Source of the DNA: Flavobacteriia bacterium
GTDB lineage: Bacteria > Bacteroidota > Bacteroidia > Flavobacteriales_D > Crocinitomicaceae
Assembly: GCA_947446925.1 (NCBI GenBank)
Contig: CANFHU010000001.1
Span: forward strand, 372,001-436,000
DNA: 64,000 bases
Reading direction: 5' to 3'
Part shown: piece after piece, positions 50,170 through 59,584 of the stretch
Numbering within the stretch: the first letter of the stretch is position 1
How the letters are laid out: each line of letters begins with the position of its first letter
Program-made: the position numbers and the translations under genes
The notes under the pieces: generated by a model
What the model was told of the DNA's origin: nothing
The model's input: the letters and a program-made list of their open reading frames with translations, nothing else
Database searches by the model: none

Positions 50170-50195
50170 CCTTATAAATTTAAAAATACATAATT

Positions 50196-50981
50196 ATGTC
50201 TAATATACAGTCAAATATAATAAAGTTTGTTTCCAACAATATTCTAACGCTCTCTACTGAAGAAGTGGAAGAAATTTACGCTGAGTTTTTAAATATGGAA
50301 GAAAGTTCGGATAAATTAGTTCGTATTGATCCTACTAAAATACAATTAGGTTTTTCTAAATATCTAGATTTTAAAGAAATAAATAAAGTACAATTCGATT
50401 TACCTTTTTATATCGATAATAAGAAAGAACAAACAATAATGATAGTTGGTATCGATGCGAAAGCATCCCACAATACCGATGAAATTATTTTAAGTACTCC
50501 TTATTATTTGCAATCTATTAAAGGAAGAGAAACGAATAAAAATTACTATTGGAAAATTATCAAATTATTAGGTGAACATTATAATATTTACCTAACAGAT
50601 GTTTTTAAAATGTATTTTGAAAAGGAGGTAATTGTTAGTAATGAAATTTCAGAATATATATCCGACCCTTTACATTTATCGCTTTTAAATAAAGAAATTA
50701 TAGAAATTGTTAATCCGATAGCAATTGTTTCATGGGGGGATAAATCTAGAAATTTAATCGCTAATTTATATGATTTAAAACTTCGGAATAGTATTTCGAA
50801 AGATAATTTGTCCTTACCTTATTATATTAATGATAACATCAAATTTATAGCAACTCCTCATCCTTCTAGAAGAACATTGTCGGAGCATTGGGAAGATTTC
50901 TTCTTGTCAAATGATATTAAAAATGAAACTAATTCTCTCGATAAAAAATCAGTAACATTAATTGTTAATTCTTTGAAGTAA
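50196..50981 (+). CDS. Uracil-DNA-glycosylase-fold protein, unassigned
   Basis: A 261-residue soluble protein that looks like a UDG-superfamily fold: IMIVGIDAKASHN in place of motif I, YLTDVFKMYF, PIAIVSWGDKS, and the late motif FIATPHPSRRTL where the family has HPS. The catalytic Asp/Gln pattern of classical UDG is not clear. It lies in the surface cassette, 26 nt after the FISUMP gene, which is unusual for a repair enzyme. Confidence 0.55.
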   Translation: MSNIQSNIIKFVSNNILTLSTEEVEEIYAEFLNMEESSDKLVRIDPTKIQLGFSKYLDFKEINKVQFDLPFYIDNKKEQTIMIVGIDAKASHNTDEIILSTPYYLQSIKGRETNKNYYWKIIKLLGEHYNIYLTDVFKMYFEKEVIVSNEISEYISDPLHLSLLNKEIIEIVNPIAIVSWGDKSRNLIANLYDLKLRNSISKDNLSLPYYINDNIKFIATPHPSRRTLSEHWEDFFLSNDIKNETNSLDKKSVTLIVNSLK

Positions 50982-51010
50982 AATTAATTCATAATACATA
51001 ACTATAAAAA

Positions 51011-51037
51011 GCGATTCGCGAGAGTCGCCTTTTTTTG
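51011..51037 (+). terminator. Hairpin near-identical to the one after hppD
   Basis: GCGATTCGCGAGAGTCGCC followed by seven T is the same sequence as at 46966-46991 except for one base. The stem is shorter here because the outer G is missing. It lies between convergent genes. Confidence 0.7.
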
Positions 51038-51047
51038 TTGTCAAATT

Positions 51048-51920
51048 TTATTTTTGAAGCAGAATATTATCAGATATTTCTTTCATTTTTTGGGATAATT
51101 GGTCCGTTGGTAAATCATTATCATCATCACCAAATGGATCTTCAATTTCTTCTGCCAGTACTTCCATACTTACCAATACATAAAAAACAAATGTTGCTAT
51201 TAATGCGGATAAATATCCAAATACAGAGACAAAAGCAAGTGGTAAAGTCAATACATAGATGAATATAAATTTCTTAATAAATAAAGAGTAAGAAAATGGG
51301 ATAGGGGTATTTTTTATTCGTTCACATGCACCACATGCTTCTAAAAATCCATTTAAATTTTTATCTAAAACAATTAAATCTTCTTTATACAATTCTCCTT
51401 TTTTTACGTGTTCATGAACTTTAGTATACATCCATCCAACAATGCTTGTTGGTATGTGTTTGGAAGAGTTTAACAAATATTTTTCTTCTAGTGTAAAAGG
51501 TAGTTCTTCCATAGGAACTCCTTTTCGTAAATGTTCTTTCATCGAAAAGACAAATAAATGAATTAACCTCGCAAATTCTGCTTTATCTTCTGCTTTTGCT
51601 AGCATCGCATTTAATTTAACAGAAAAATTTCGAGTATCATTTACTAATTCTCCCCACTTTCTTCTTCCTTCCCACCAACGGTCATAGGCTGTATTTGTTC
51701 TGAACACTAAAAGCAATGAAATCACAAATCCTATAAGGGAGTAAACGGCAATTAATTTATCTAAATAATCTACTTTTGGGAAAAAATGAATTTTTAAAAA
51801 AGCGATAAGCAAGGTAAATATACCCATGTATATTAACTCTTTCCACAACATGCGTAAGGTGTCACTTTTATGTAAAGCAAATATTAAGGTCAGCCAATTA
51901 CGCGGGTTATAATCAATCAT
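51048..51920 (-). CDS. Bestrophin-family anion channel
   Basis: A 290-residue membrane protein of the bestrophin/YneE family. The conserved RTNTAYDRWWEGRRKWGELVNDTRNF is near residue 75, and C-terminal VSMEVLAEEIEDPFGDDDNDLPTD is the acidic signature. Bacterial members form pentameric channels. It is convergent with the cassette hairpin and divergent from the beta-lactamase-like gene. Confidence 0.9.
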   Translation of the reverse strand: MIDYNPRNWLTLIFALHKSDTLRMLWKELIYMGIFTLLIAFLKIHFFPKVDYLDKLIAVYSLIGFVISLLLVFRTNTAYDRWWEGRRKWGELVNDTRNFSVKLNAMLAKAEDKAEFARLIHLFVFSMKEHLRKGVPMEELPFTLEEKYLLNSSKHIPTSIVGWMYTKVHEHVKKGELYKEDLIVLDKNLNGFLEACGACERIKNTPIPFSYSLFIKKFIFIYVLTLPLAFVSVFGYLSALIATFVFYVLVSMEVLAEEIEDPFGDDDNDLPTDQLSQKMKEISDNILLQK

Positions 51921-51938
51921 AGATGTAATTAAATTAGT

Positions 51939-51946
51939 TACTTTTG
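51939..51946 (+). promoter_or_regulatory. -7 box TACTTTTG for the beta-lactamase-like gene
   Basis: TACTTTTG matches TAnnTTTG and lies 25 nt before TTG 51972. No ATG follows in frame for a long stretch, so a TTG start is likely. Confidence 0.5.
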
Positions 51947-51971
51947 AATCTGTTAATTTATATAGTTTATT

Positions 51972-52805
51972 TTGAATTATTTGATTAGATTTTCAAATTT
52001 CTTGTTTTTTTTAATTTTTGTTTGGGGTTCAATATCCTTTACTTCTCAAAATTTGTTTGCTCAAAAATCCTATCACAAACAACACTTAACACTCGATTCC
52101 ATCTATAAAAACTTTGGTGTAACTGGTGCGTGTGTGGTTTTTAATCAAATTAAAAATATCTATTATTATAGTGATACCATAAAAATACAAACCTTACAAT
52201 CCCCAAATAATTCGTTTCATTTATATGCAGGATTAATCGGTTTAGAAAGTGGTGTTATCAAAAATTATGAGACTCCAAATGGGGATGACACGCTAACCCA
52301 AGAGCATTTAATTAAAGCATTGAAGTCTCCTAATCCAGTTTTTTTCTCGGTGAATGCACGTAGAATTAAACAAGAAAAATTACAAAATTGGTTAAATCTA
52401 CTAAATTATGGAAACCGCGATATTTCTGGAGGTGTACAAACATGTTGGGAGAATAGTAGTCTGAAAATCTCTACCAAACAACAATTCGATTTACTGAAAA
52501 AGTTGTACTACTATAACTTACCATTCTCCTTTGAGAATATTCGATTGGTAAAGTCAACCTTTCATGTAACCAAATTGGTAAATAAAAATGTGTATACCTA
52601 TAAAGTAACGGGGTTTCAAAATGGAAAACAACACGCTTGGTATATTGGTTATGTAGAATTTCTAAATAATACCTACATGTTTGTGCAGTCTCTCGAAAGC
52701 AATCAACTTGCTTCAACTACATTTGAAGCGCTTAATGGGGAAGTCATGTACCAAATTCTTCATTCACTTGGGGTGTTGGGTGAAGAAGCGTGTGGGCATT
52801 TATAA
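51972..52805 (+). CDS. Catalytically degenerate class D beta-lactamase homologue
   Basis: A 277-residue exported protein with a signal peptide (to about residue 31, LFAQ). It follows the class D (OXA) plan: GACVVFN near residue 52, the SxxK region, SVN near 127, YGNRDISGG, SLKIS, and the VTG position near the end. The catalytic SxxK is replaced by N80-S-F-H83 and KTG by VTG, so the Ser nucleophile, the carboxylated Lys and the KTG Lys are all absent. YGN and SxV remain. It is unlikely to hydrolyse beta-lactams. It may be a sensor or a relic. The frame is intact with no stop. It starts at TTG. Confidence 0.75.
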   Translation: MNYLIRFSNFLFFLIFVWGSISFTSQNLFAQKSYHKQHLTLDSIYKNFGVTGACVVFNQIKNIYYYSDTIKIQTLQSPNNSFHLYAGLIGLESGVIKNYETPNGDDTLTQEHLIKALKSPNPVFFSVNARRIKQEKLQNWLNLLNYGNRDISGGVQTCWENSSLKISTKQQFDLLKKLYYYNLPFSFENIRLVKSTFHVTKLVNKNVYTYKVTGFQNGKQHAWYIGYVEFLNNTYMFVQSLESNQLASTTFEALNGEVMYQILHSLGVLGEEACGHL

Positions 52806-53207
52806 AACTGTCTGTTGACGTTTCATTTTAACTACCCAAATGAATATAGTCAGGGTAATACAATAAACTAAAGCTAATTTCATTGAAGCTGTACCTCCGA
52901 TATATAAAAAGGTGAGATAAACACAAATATTTGCTACAAACATCGATATACTTCTTACAAGTAAATTTGATATTTTTCTACGCTTTAAAAAGTGGTAGTT
53001 AATTAGAAATACTCCAAGAGTTGGTAAAGAGTAAAGTCCACCTAGTATGTAAAATACAGGTAGTACTTTGAACATTTCTAAAATATCAACTGTTTTGTTT
53101 CCATTTATTATTAGATTGATTAACATAATAATAAGTGGAGTAATCAAAATAGTAAATATCCAAGTAAATAAAGGATAGTTATAAGTTTCTTGATTAGTAT
53201 TATCCAT
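52800..53207 (-). CDS. Four-helix membrane protein, unknown
   Basis: A 135-residue protein with four hydrophobic segments (ILITPLIIMLINLII; FYILGGLYSLPTLGVFLI; SMFVANICVYLTFLYIG; ALVYCITLTIFIWVVK) and little between. Its stop overlaps the convergent beta-lactamase-like gene by 6 bp. It lies 14 nt downstream of the SWIM-protein gene on the same strand. No family recognised. Confidence 0.65.
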   Translation of the reverse strand: MDNTNQETYNYPLFTWIFTILITPLIIMLINLIINGNKTVDILEMFKVLPVFYILGGLYSLPTLGVFLINYHFLKRRKISNLLVRSISMFVANICVYLTFLYIGGTASMKLALVYCITLTIFIWVVKMKRQQTVL

Positions 53208-53221
53208 ATTCTTAAATACAA

Positions 53222-54907
53222 CTATACCATAGTTAATTCTTCCAATAAGGCTTTACGTTGTGGGTATTGTTTTCTGAAAATTTCGATTAATTCATTTACT
53301 TGTTGATTGCCACCTAATTTTTTCATTCTTCGTAAGTACCTACATGCTGATTGATAATAATTTCTACCAACATATTTTTTTACATAATTCGTTATTCTTT
53401 CACTGTATAGCTCAATTAATTCGGTTGAATAATCATTTGCTAAATAAATTTCATTTTCTTCAATATTTTCTAAAGATAGATTTTCTTTCAGCATCAATAA
53501 TAATCTATCCCACCATGCTTCATGAATGTAAATTTGACGAACAAGTGGCACATACGTCCATCTATTTTTTGGAGTAACATCGCTGATTATTTCTTCTAAA
53601 AAGGGATGCCAATTAGAAGGTTCTACATTGTCTTTAAGTATTTGATAGTAGTCTTCTGTACCTCTAAAATTGTTAATTAATCTATATCGTGCAAATTTAA
53701 TTATGTTGGACTTATTATTTTCAAGTAAAGCAATTTTTAAGAGCCAGTCATACCACTCTTTAACTAGACCAGGTTTTTTTTCTTCATCTAGAAGTATACC
53801 ATCTATAGCCAATGTTTTAATTTTTTCAAAATGATGATTTTCAAATGCATATTCAATTTCCAGTTTTCGGATTTTCGGATTTGAAATATTTTCATGAATA
53901 AATTCGTCAACTATTTTTTGGTTTTTATATTTTCTCAAAAGTTCCAATTTATACAATTGAGCGTTTTCTTTTTCATATTCTCCACGTACAGTATCCAATA
54001 AAGTTAGAATAACGTCTGCATCGTTTTCATTTTCTACAATATCTCCACCAAGATGAATAATACCTAAGTGCCAATCCCATCCTTCAAAAATTCGTGTTTT
54101 AAATGCTGATATACAATAATCAAATAGTCCTTTCTTTAGTGATTCAGGAGTATTTTCTTTAGCTGTTTTTGAGAGAAATTCCATCGAAGAATGAATAAAA
54201 TATCCAATCTCTCCATTGCTATCATCTGCAAATTGAAGAGCTTTTGTCATTTCTTCCAAAATGGAAGTACTTATATAAAAGACATTCTCAAATTTTTTCT
54301 TTTGAAAATATTGTTCAGCATTTTCCAAAAATGGTTGAGTAGCATTCATGACATATTTCATATCTGACCAACCAATCCAACCATTTTTTCCTGCTGCTGA
54401 TTTAAGTATCGATTGAATTTGCTTTTGATAAAATGCTTTTGATTGGATAGAACTTAAGTGTCCAAATGATGCTAAAAAATAGTTGCTAAATTTTTTATCT
54501 TTCTTACAATTTTCTTCAACAAATCGAATTAATTCATCATGGTTGATAGTCTTTAATAATTCCTTTATTTGTTGACTTACAGATATTGTTTTTTCTTTTT
54601 TCTTTGGAGGAGTGTGTAATGTTTCGTTTAAATCAAGTTTATCTTGCTGGATATAAAAAATAGCGGCAACTATATGTTTACAGATAGGTCCTAAATCATA
54701 AGGACAATCACAATTATGTTCTACGATTAAATTGTTTTTTATTTCTAAGTGAACGGTGTAATCTTCAGTTCCTGAAACAATTGCTTCGTATTCTCCAAAA
54801 GAAATTTCCACAAAATCTTGAATTGCTCCTTTTTTATAATAGGTTAAGCCTTTTTTTAGGATGTTTTCATGAATGTGTTGCTCAAATTCATTTAGTGGGA
54901 TAATCAT
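53222..54907 (-). CDS. SWIM zinc-finger protein
   Basis: A 561-residue protein with a SWIM zinc finger near residues 65-85 (CDCPYDLGPICKH, the CxC-x7-CxH pattern). After a charged linker (PPKKKEKT) comes a long alpha-helical region of about 420 residues that looks like helical repeats. SWIM domains bind DNA or protein and are often in uncharacterised helical proteins such as this. It follows the 256-residue gene by 10 bp, so they form an operon with the membrane protein. Confidence 0.82.
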   Translation of the reverse strand: MIIPLNEFEQHIHENILKKGLTYYKKGAIQDFVEISFGEYEAIVSGTEDYTVHLEIKNNLIVEHNCDCPYDLGPICKHIVAAIFYIQQDKLDLNETLHTPPKKKEKTISVSQQIKELLKTINHDELIRFVEENCKKDKKFSNYFLASFGHLSSIQSKAFYQKQIQSILKSAAGKNGWIGWSDMKYVMNATQPFLENAEQYFQKKKFENVFYISTSILEEMTKALQFADDSNGEIGYFIHSSMEFLSKTAKENTPESLKKGLFDYCISAFKTRIFEGWDWHLGIIHLGGDIVENENDADVILTLLDTVRGEYEKENAQLYKLELLRKYKNQKIVDEFIHENISNPKIRKLEIEYAFENHHFEKIKTLAIDGILLDEEKKPGLVKEWYDWLLKIALLENNKSNIIKFARYRLINNFRGTEDYYQILKDNVEPSNWHPFLEEIISDVTPKNRWTYVPLVRQIYIHEAWWDRLLLMLKENLSLENIEENEIYLANDYSTELIELYSERITNYVKKYVGRNYYQSACRYLRRMKKLGGNQQVNELIEIFRKQYPQRKALLEELTMV

Positions 54908-54917
54908 AAATATACTT

Positions 54918-55688
54918 TTAATCTCTTTTTGAAACCGGGGTCTTTTCTAAATCATAAATAATCGTTGAAGTTTCTACATGAAACCATTCGTTAAACATTT
55001 TGAAAGTGCGATTTTGTGGCCAATCTTTTTTGTTTAAGTGCACCGCTTCTAATTCAATTTCAAAAATTTTGTCGAATTTCTTATTTAACCATGTTTCCAA
55101 ATTATGATTTTCATCAATTAAATAGGTGTTAATTTCATTTTCATCTAATGGATCACCAGGATATAACGTGTTTGCCCAATCAATAAATGGTTTTTTAGTT
55201 TTTATAATAATTGCAGTTCGATCAATGTAATTTTCCTCAAAATCATCTTGTGTTGTAGTACGATTCATTTCTTCCATGTGATCCATATGCTCAAACATGG
55301 TTCCAAAATAATCATCTTGTTCTTGAGTAACGACAGTTAATACAGGTTCTTCGTTTGTTTTTTCACATTCAAAGTCGACAATAAAATTAGTGTATTCACT
55401 AAAATTACTGACTTTGTGATCAATCATTCTTTTTAATAAATCAACATCTATTTCGTCGTCTTCTATGGAATTTAGTAAACTTTCATTTTTATTTTCTGGT
55501 AAAATAATCTGTAAATTTCCAAAATTCCATGCTTGAATAGCAAATTCAAAAATGTCTTCCATATATTCTACATTTTTGAATTCGTTTGCAAATGGTTCTA
55601 AGAAATTTTCTAATAATGAAGAATATTTTACTCCGTTATTCTGGACCATTTTTTGTTTATTAAATAGTGGAATTACTTTGTTTTTCAT
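54918..55688 (-). CDS. Acidic protein of unknown function, partner of the SWIM gene
   Basis: A 256-residue soluble acidic protein (EDDEIDVDLL; DDYFGTMFEHMDHMEEM). The C-terminal part has Trp and Asp in a possible binding site (NTLYPGDPLDE). No family recognised. It is upstream of the SWIM gene by 10 bp and downstream of GT9 by 12 bp; a role with the SWIM protein is inferred from the linkage. Confidence 0.65.
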   Translation of the reverse strand: MKNKVIPLFNKQKMVQNNGVKYSSLLENFLEPFANEFKNVEYMEDIFEFAIQAWNFGNLQIILPENKNESLLNSIEDDEIDVDLLKRMIDHKVSNFSEYTNFIVDFECEKTNEEPVLTVVTQEQDDYFGTMFEHMDHMEEMNRTTTQDDFEENYIDRTAIIIKTKKPFIDWANTLYPGDPLDENEINTYLIDENHNLETWLNKKFDKIFEIELEAVHLNKKDWPQNRTFKMFNEWFHVETSTIIYDLEKTPVSKRD

Positions 55689-55700
55689 TTTCGATTGAAT

Positions 55701-56687
55701 TTAAGAATTATATAAGCGATTAACCTCCGCTACAATCCTACCAACATCTTGCAAATTCATGCACGAAAAATGCTTTTTGGGGCACGATTGAAATCCAATT
55801 TTAGAACACGGTCTACATCCTAATCTTTCCACTTGATGTATGCTGTAATTTTTGCTGTTTTGTGGCATATACGGATACATTCCCAACGATGGAGTAGTAT
55901 TCCCCCAAATGCTAACGATACGTTTGTTAAACGCAGAAGCAATATGCATTAATCCGGTGTCGTGGGTGACTAATAACTGTGCTTGGTGAACCACACTTGC
56001 AGATTGACCTAAACGTAACGTACCACACTGTGATTGGATGTTTCCCGTAGATTGTGAAATAATTGCTTTTGCAGTTTCAGCATCCTCTGGTCCTCCAAGC
56101 AAAACGACTGGTTTTTCGATAGCATTACAAACTTCAATAAGTTTAGAGGTAGGCATGCGTTTGGTCGCGAATTGTGCACCTATAGCAAACGCAACATATG
56201 AATTTGGTTCCAAACCTAAACTAGTTACATCCACCTGATCTTCGGAAGCAATGAAATAATCACAAGGTTGCTGATCATTCGTTACGCCTAGACTTTTAAC
56301 GGTTTCAAAATAACGTTCTACGATGTGTATGTCGGGTAACTTGTTGATTTTAAATCGGACATACAACCACTTTTTGAAATTCAATTTTGGAAAACTTGCG
56401 GAAGGAACACGTAATTTCCAAATCAGACTTTTTGTACGTAAATTGGTATGTAAGTCAACCACAAAGTCAAATTTCTCCGATTTTAAGGTAGGTAGGACTT
56501 CGTTAATGGAACGATTAATGGTATGAAGTTTGTCGATGTGTGGATTCGAAGAAAGAATTCCCGCAAACTTTTTTTTGGTTAAAAAATGGATTTCAACCCC
56601 AGGTAGTTGCTGCTTTAGACAACGAACAACAGGTGTAGTCAACACAATGTCACCGATAGAACTAAAACGTACAACCAAAATCTTCAT
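55701..56687 (-). CDS. GT9 heptosyltransferase-like glycosyltransferase
   Basis: A 328-residue ADP-heptose:LPS heptosyltransferase family protein. VVRFSSIGDIVLTTPVVRCLK at the N-terminus is the family start, and the donor-site stretch THDTGLMHIASAFNKRIVSIWGNT the C-terminal signature. The late CRPCSKIGFQSCPKKHFSCM adds four Cys. It probably adds heptose to the LPS core, using the product of hldD. A TATTTTTA box ends 4 nt before the ATG. Confidence 0.88.
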   Translation of the reverse strand: MKILVVRFSSIGDIVLTTPVVRCLKQQLPGVEIHFLTKKKFAGILSSNPHIDKLHTINRSINEVLPTLKSEKFDFVVDLHTNLRTKSLIWKLRVPSASFPKLNFKKWLYVRFKINKLPDIHIVERYFETVKSLGVTNDQQPCDYFIASEDQVDVTSLGLEPNSYVAFAIGAQFATKRMPTSKLIEVCNAIEKPVVLLGGPEDAETAKAIISQSTGNIQSQCGTLRLGQSASVVHQAQLLVTHDTGLMHIASAFNKRIVSIWGNTTPSLGMYPYMPQNSKNYSIHQVERLGCRPCSKIGFQSCPKKHFSCMNLQDVGRIVAEVNRLYNS

Positions 56688-56725
56688 GGCGTAAAAATAC
56701 GAAGGATTTTAGAGAGACGGTTTAT

Positions 56726-57454
56726 TTAGAAAAAAACGGCACGTGAAATCGAAAAGATTCCGGTTATTAATAACAAAACCAATACCATGTTTTTGAAGGT
56801 TTGTTGGGAGACTTTTGCTAAAATCAATTTTCCGATATAGGTGCCTACAATACTTGCGATGATTAAAAACGGGAGTAAATAGAAATCGTGATAATGAACA
56901 AATCCGTTTATATAATATATCACTGCGCGACTAGAATCAACTCCTAAATCGATGATAGCGGAGGTCGCAATAAATACCTCTGTTTTTAAGTTAAATGCTG
57001 CTAAGGTAATTCCACGGATAGAACCTCCAGTTCCTATGAGTCCAGCCATTAATCCGGAAAAAGTACCTCCAAGCAAGGAATTTACGGTGGTTGGTTTGAG
57101 CGATAAATTTTTAATCAGTAAAAATGCCAAACTTGTTACAATTAAAAAGATGGCTAGTCCTATTTCTAATTTTTTGACATCGATATATTTGCTGAAATAA
57201 GCGCCTATCACAACAAATACCAAGGCAGGTATCCCAACTTTTAATATTAAACCTTTATCAAAACCATGTTTAAAAAAAACAATTTTGGTAATATTACTTG
57301 AAACGTGAAATAGTGCTGTAATACCAAGTACGGATTGAAAATCTAAAAATAAACTTGCAATGGGAACAAAAAACACAGAAGAACCAAAACCTCCAATGGT
57401 TCCTAAAATTTCTGCTAGTAAGGCTAGAACAATAAATAAGATGACATTGTCCAT
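56726..57454 (-). CDS. TauE/SafE-family anion exporter
   Basis: A 242-residue membrane protein with about eight helices in two halves, each starting with a G-rich segment (GTIGGFGSSVFFVPIASL and GLMAGLIGTGGSIRGITLAAF), the plan of TauE/SafE family exporters of sulfite or other organosulfur anions. It is a single gene with a TACCTTCG-type box upstream. Substrate unknown. Confidence 0.85.
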   Translation of the reverse strand: MDNVILFIVLALLAEILGTIGGFGSSVFFVPIASLFLDFQSVLGITALFHVSSNITKIVFFKHGFDKGLILKVGIPALVFVVIGAYFSKYIDVKKLEIGLAIFLIVTSLAFLLIKNLSLKPTTVNSLLGGTFSGLMAGLIGTGGSIRGITLAAFNLKTEVFIATSAIIDLGVDSSRAVIYYINGFVHYHDFYLLPFLIIASIVGTYIGKLILAKVSQQTFKNMVLVLLLITGIFSISRAVFF

Positions 57455-57616
57455 GGAAGAGTTCTTTTTTTTCGAAGGTAATGTATAATTACTTTACTTT
57501 CATTTTTCGTGAATCGAATTCATATTTTTTTGTAACTTAAATAAAAATTAACTAAAAAACACGCTCCTCTGGAATTGTATTCCTGCGGCATTTCAACAAA
57601 AACAAATAATTAACTC

Positions 57617-59350
57617 ATGTCAAAAATCTGGAAATTAAAACATCAACCTACAAACAAAGAGATTGAATCCTTACAAACAGAACTAAACATTCCAAACACA
57701 TTTGCAAAAATTCTAGTCCAACGCGACATCCAAAATTTTGATCAAGCACGTGCTTTTTTTCGTCCAGATTGGTCCTTAATCAACGACCCGTTTTTGATGC
57801 TGAATATGGATCGTGCAGTCAAACGAATCAATCAAGCTTTCATCAACAAAGAACGAATCATGTTGTTCGGAGATTACGATGTGGACGGTACAACCGCAGT
57901 TGCAGTGATGTGGAATGTACTTCATTTCTACTACAAAAATTTGGAATGTTATATTCCGGATCGTTATGCAGAAGGCTATGGGATCAGCACGCAAGGAATT
58001 GATACCGCTAAAGCAAACGGTGTTTCATTGATCATTTCGTTAGACTGTGGTATTCGTGCGGTGGATAAAATCGCTTACGCGAATTCCTTAGGAATTGATT
58101 TCATTGTTTGCGATCACCACCATCCTGGAGAAGAGTTACCGGAAGCTATTATTTTGGATCCAATGCAAAAGGAGTGTAGCTATCCATACAAAGGATTGTC
58201 GGGTTGTGGGGTAGGATACAAATTACTCCAAGCACTGCAACAAACCAATAACTGGGATACACAATTATTACTGGATCAACTCGATCTCGTAGCAATTAGT
58301 ATCGGTGCGGATATTGTTCCAATTACGGATGAAAACCGCATTTTATGTTACCACGGGTTACAAAAACTAAATACTTCGCCGCGCAAAGGAGTTGTGGCTT
58401 TATTACAGATTGCAAACAAACAATTGCCCCTCAAATTAGAAGATGTGGTTTTTGTCCTTGCGCCACGTATCAATGCTGCTGGACGTATACAATCCGGTAG
58501 AAAAGCGGTGGAATTAATGATTTCTACGAATACTACCATAATTCAAGAAATCGCAACCAGTATTGAGTTAGATAATCAAGAACGTCGCGAATTAGACGCC
58601 CAAATTACCTTTGAAGCATTGCAACAAATTGAGGAGGACACTACTTTTAGTCAGCGTAAAACAACCGTAGTTTTTAGCAAGCAATGGCACAAAGGGGTGA
58701 TTGGTATTGTTGCATCTAGATTGATTGAAACGCATTATAAACCAACGATCGTACTGACCGAATCTAATGGTAAATTGACAGGTTCTGCGCGAAGTATCAA
58801 AGGCCTTGATATTCACGAAGCGTTAACACACTGCGAAGATGTACTCGAACAATTTGGTGGACATACTTTTGCAGCTGGGATGACCCTCCATCCAGATAAT
58901 TACGAGTTATTCAGAGAAAAATTTGAAACAGTAGTCGATCAGCTCCTTTTACAAGAAGAAAAAACAGAGGAGGTCGTAATTGATTCCGACCTTTCATTTG
59001 ATGAACTTTTTGAACTTAACGAAGCAAATTTTCAACTGCCGAAATTCTCGCGTTTACTCAACCAAATGGAGCCATACGGACCAGGAAATAGGAAACCAAT
59101 CTTTCGTACTAGTAGGGTAGAAGTATGCGAAGCTACGCTTTTAAAAGGCGAACACATCAAAGCTGTTTTCACAGAAGGCACCCAACAACGAAAAATTCCT
59201 GCAATCGGTTTCCGTATGGTGGAATTGTTTGACCTCCTACAAACCGGTAAACCTTGCGATATTCTTTACACCATCGAATCCAACACCTGGAAAGAAAAAA
59301 CAACGATACAATTGAATATCAAGGATATTCGATTGAGTGAAAAGGAATGA
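57617..59350 (+). CDS. recJ: Single-stranded-DNA-specific exonuclease RecJ
   Basis: A 577-residue DHH-family 5'-3' exonuclease used in recombination and mismatch repair. The DHH motifs are visible as LFGDYDVDGTTAVAVM, ISLDCGIRA and ICDHHHPG-like CDHHHPGEELP; DHHA1 motifs include KGVIGIVASRL and GSARSIKGLDIHEAL with GGHTFAAGMT. The C-terminal OB domain (about 450-577) binds DNA. Length and layout are normal. Confidence 0.94.
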   Translation: MSKIWKLKHQPTNKEIESLQTELNIPNTFAKILVQRDIQNFDQARAFFRPDWSLINDPFLMLNMDRAVKRINQAFINKERIMLFGDYDVDGTTAVAVMWNVLHFYYKNLECYIPDRYAEGYGISTQGIDTAKANGVSLIISLDCGIRAVDKIAYANSLGIDFIVCDHHHPGEELPEAIILDPMQKECSYPYKGLSGCGVGYKLLQALQQTNNWDTQLLLDQLDLVAISIGADIVPITDENRILCYHGLQKLNTSPRKGVVALLQIANKQLPLKLEDVVFVLAPRINAAGRIQSGRKAVELMISTNTTIIQEIATSIELDNQERRELDAQITFEALQQIEEDTTFSQRKTTVVFSKQWHKGVIGIVASRLIETHYKPTIVLTESNGKLTGSARSIKGLDIHEALTHCEDVLEQFGGHTFAAGMTLHPDNYELFREKFETVVDQLLLQEEKTEEVVIDSDLSFDELFELNEANFQLPKFSRLLNQMEPYGPGNRKPIFRTSRVEVCEATLLKGEHIKAVFTEGTQQRKIPAIGFRMVELFDLLQTGKPCDILYTIESNTWKEKTTIQLNIKDIRLSEKE

Positions 59351-59384
59351 AAATTTTTAATTTTGTAAAACATTATTGTTCGAA

Positions 59385-59580
59385 GTGAGACATTGTCGCA
59401 TTATTTTTTGATGGAAAGGAACGAATTGAAATGCTGGTACCGTGAAGTAGCTCAAAGCGGAGCGGAGAGATCACTGATACGGTAGCAATTTCAAGAGTGA
59501 AATGAACAGAAAAAAATTAAGCGACGAGTTTTCTTTTGCTTCTTCTCTTTTGCGGAAAAAGAAAAGAAGATATAGGTAAT
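59385..59580. repeat. Structured intergenic repeat related to 31395-31625
   Basis: Inverted arms GAAATGCTGGTACCGT and ACGGTAGCAATTTC, then a tail hairpin CTTCTTCTCTTTT/AAAGAAAAGAAG. It shares the order of elements with the block near 31.5 kb. A 24-codon frame from ATG 59412 (MERNELKCWY) ends in the element; I do not call it a gene. It starts with TTCGAAGTGAG, also found in the MITE-like element. Confidence 0.55.
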
Positions 59581-59584
59581 TAAT

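Noticed and set aside
59412-59486. 24-codon frame MERNELKCWY... in the 59.4-kb repeat
   Set aside because: Lies within a structured repeat and has no promoter; repeats of this type often contain chance frames.
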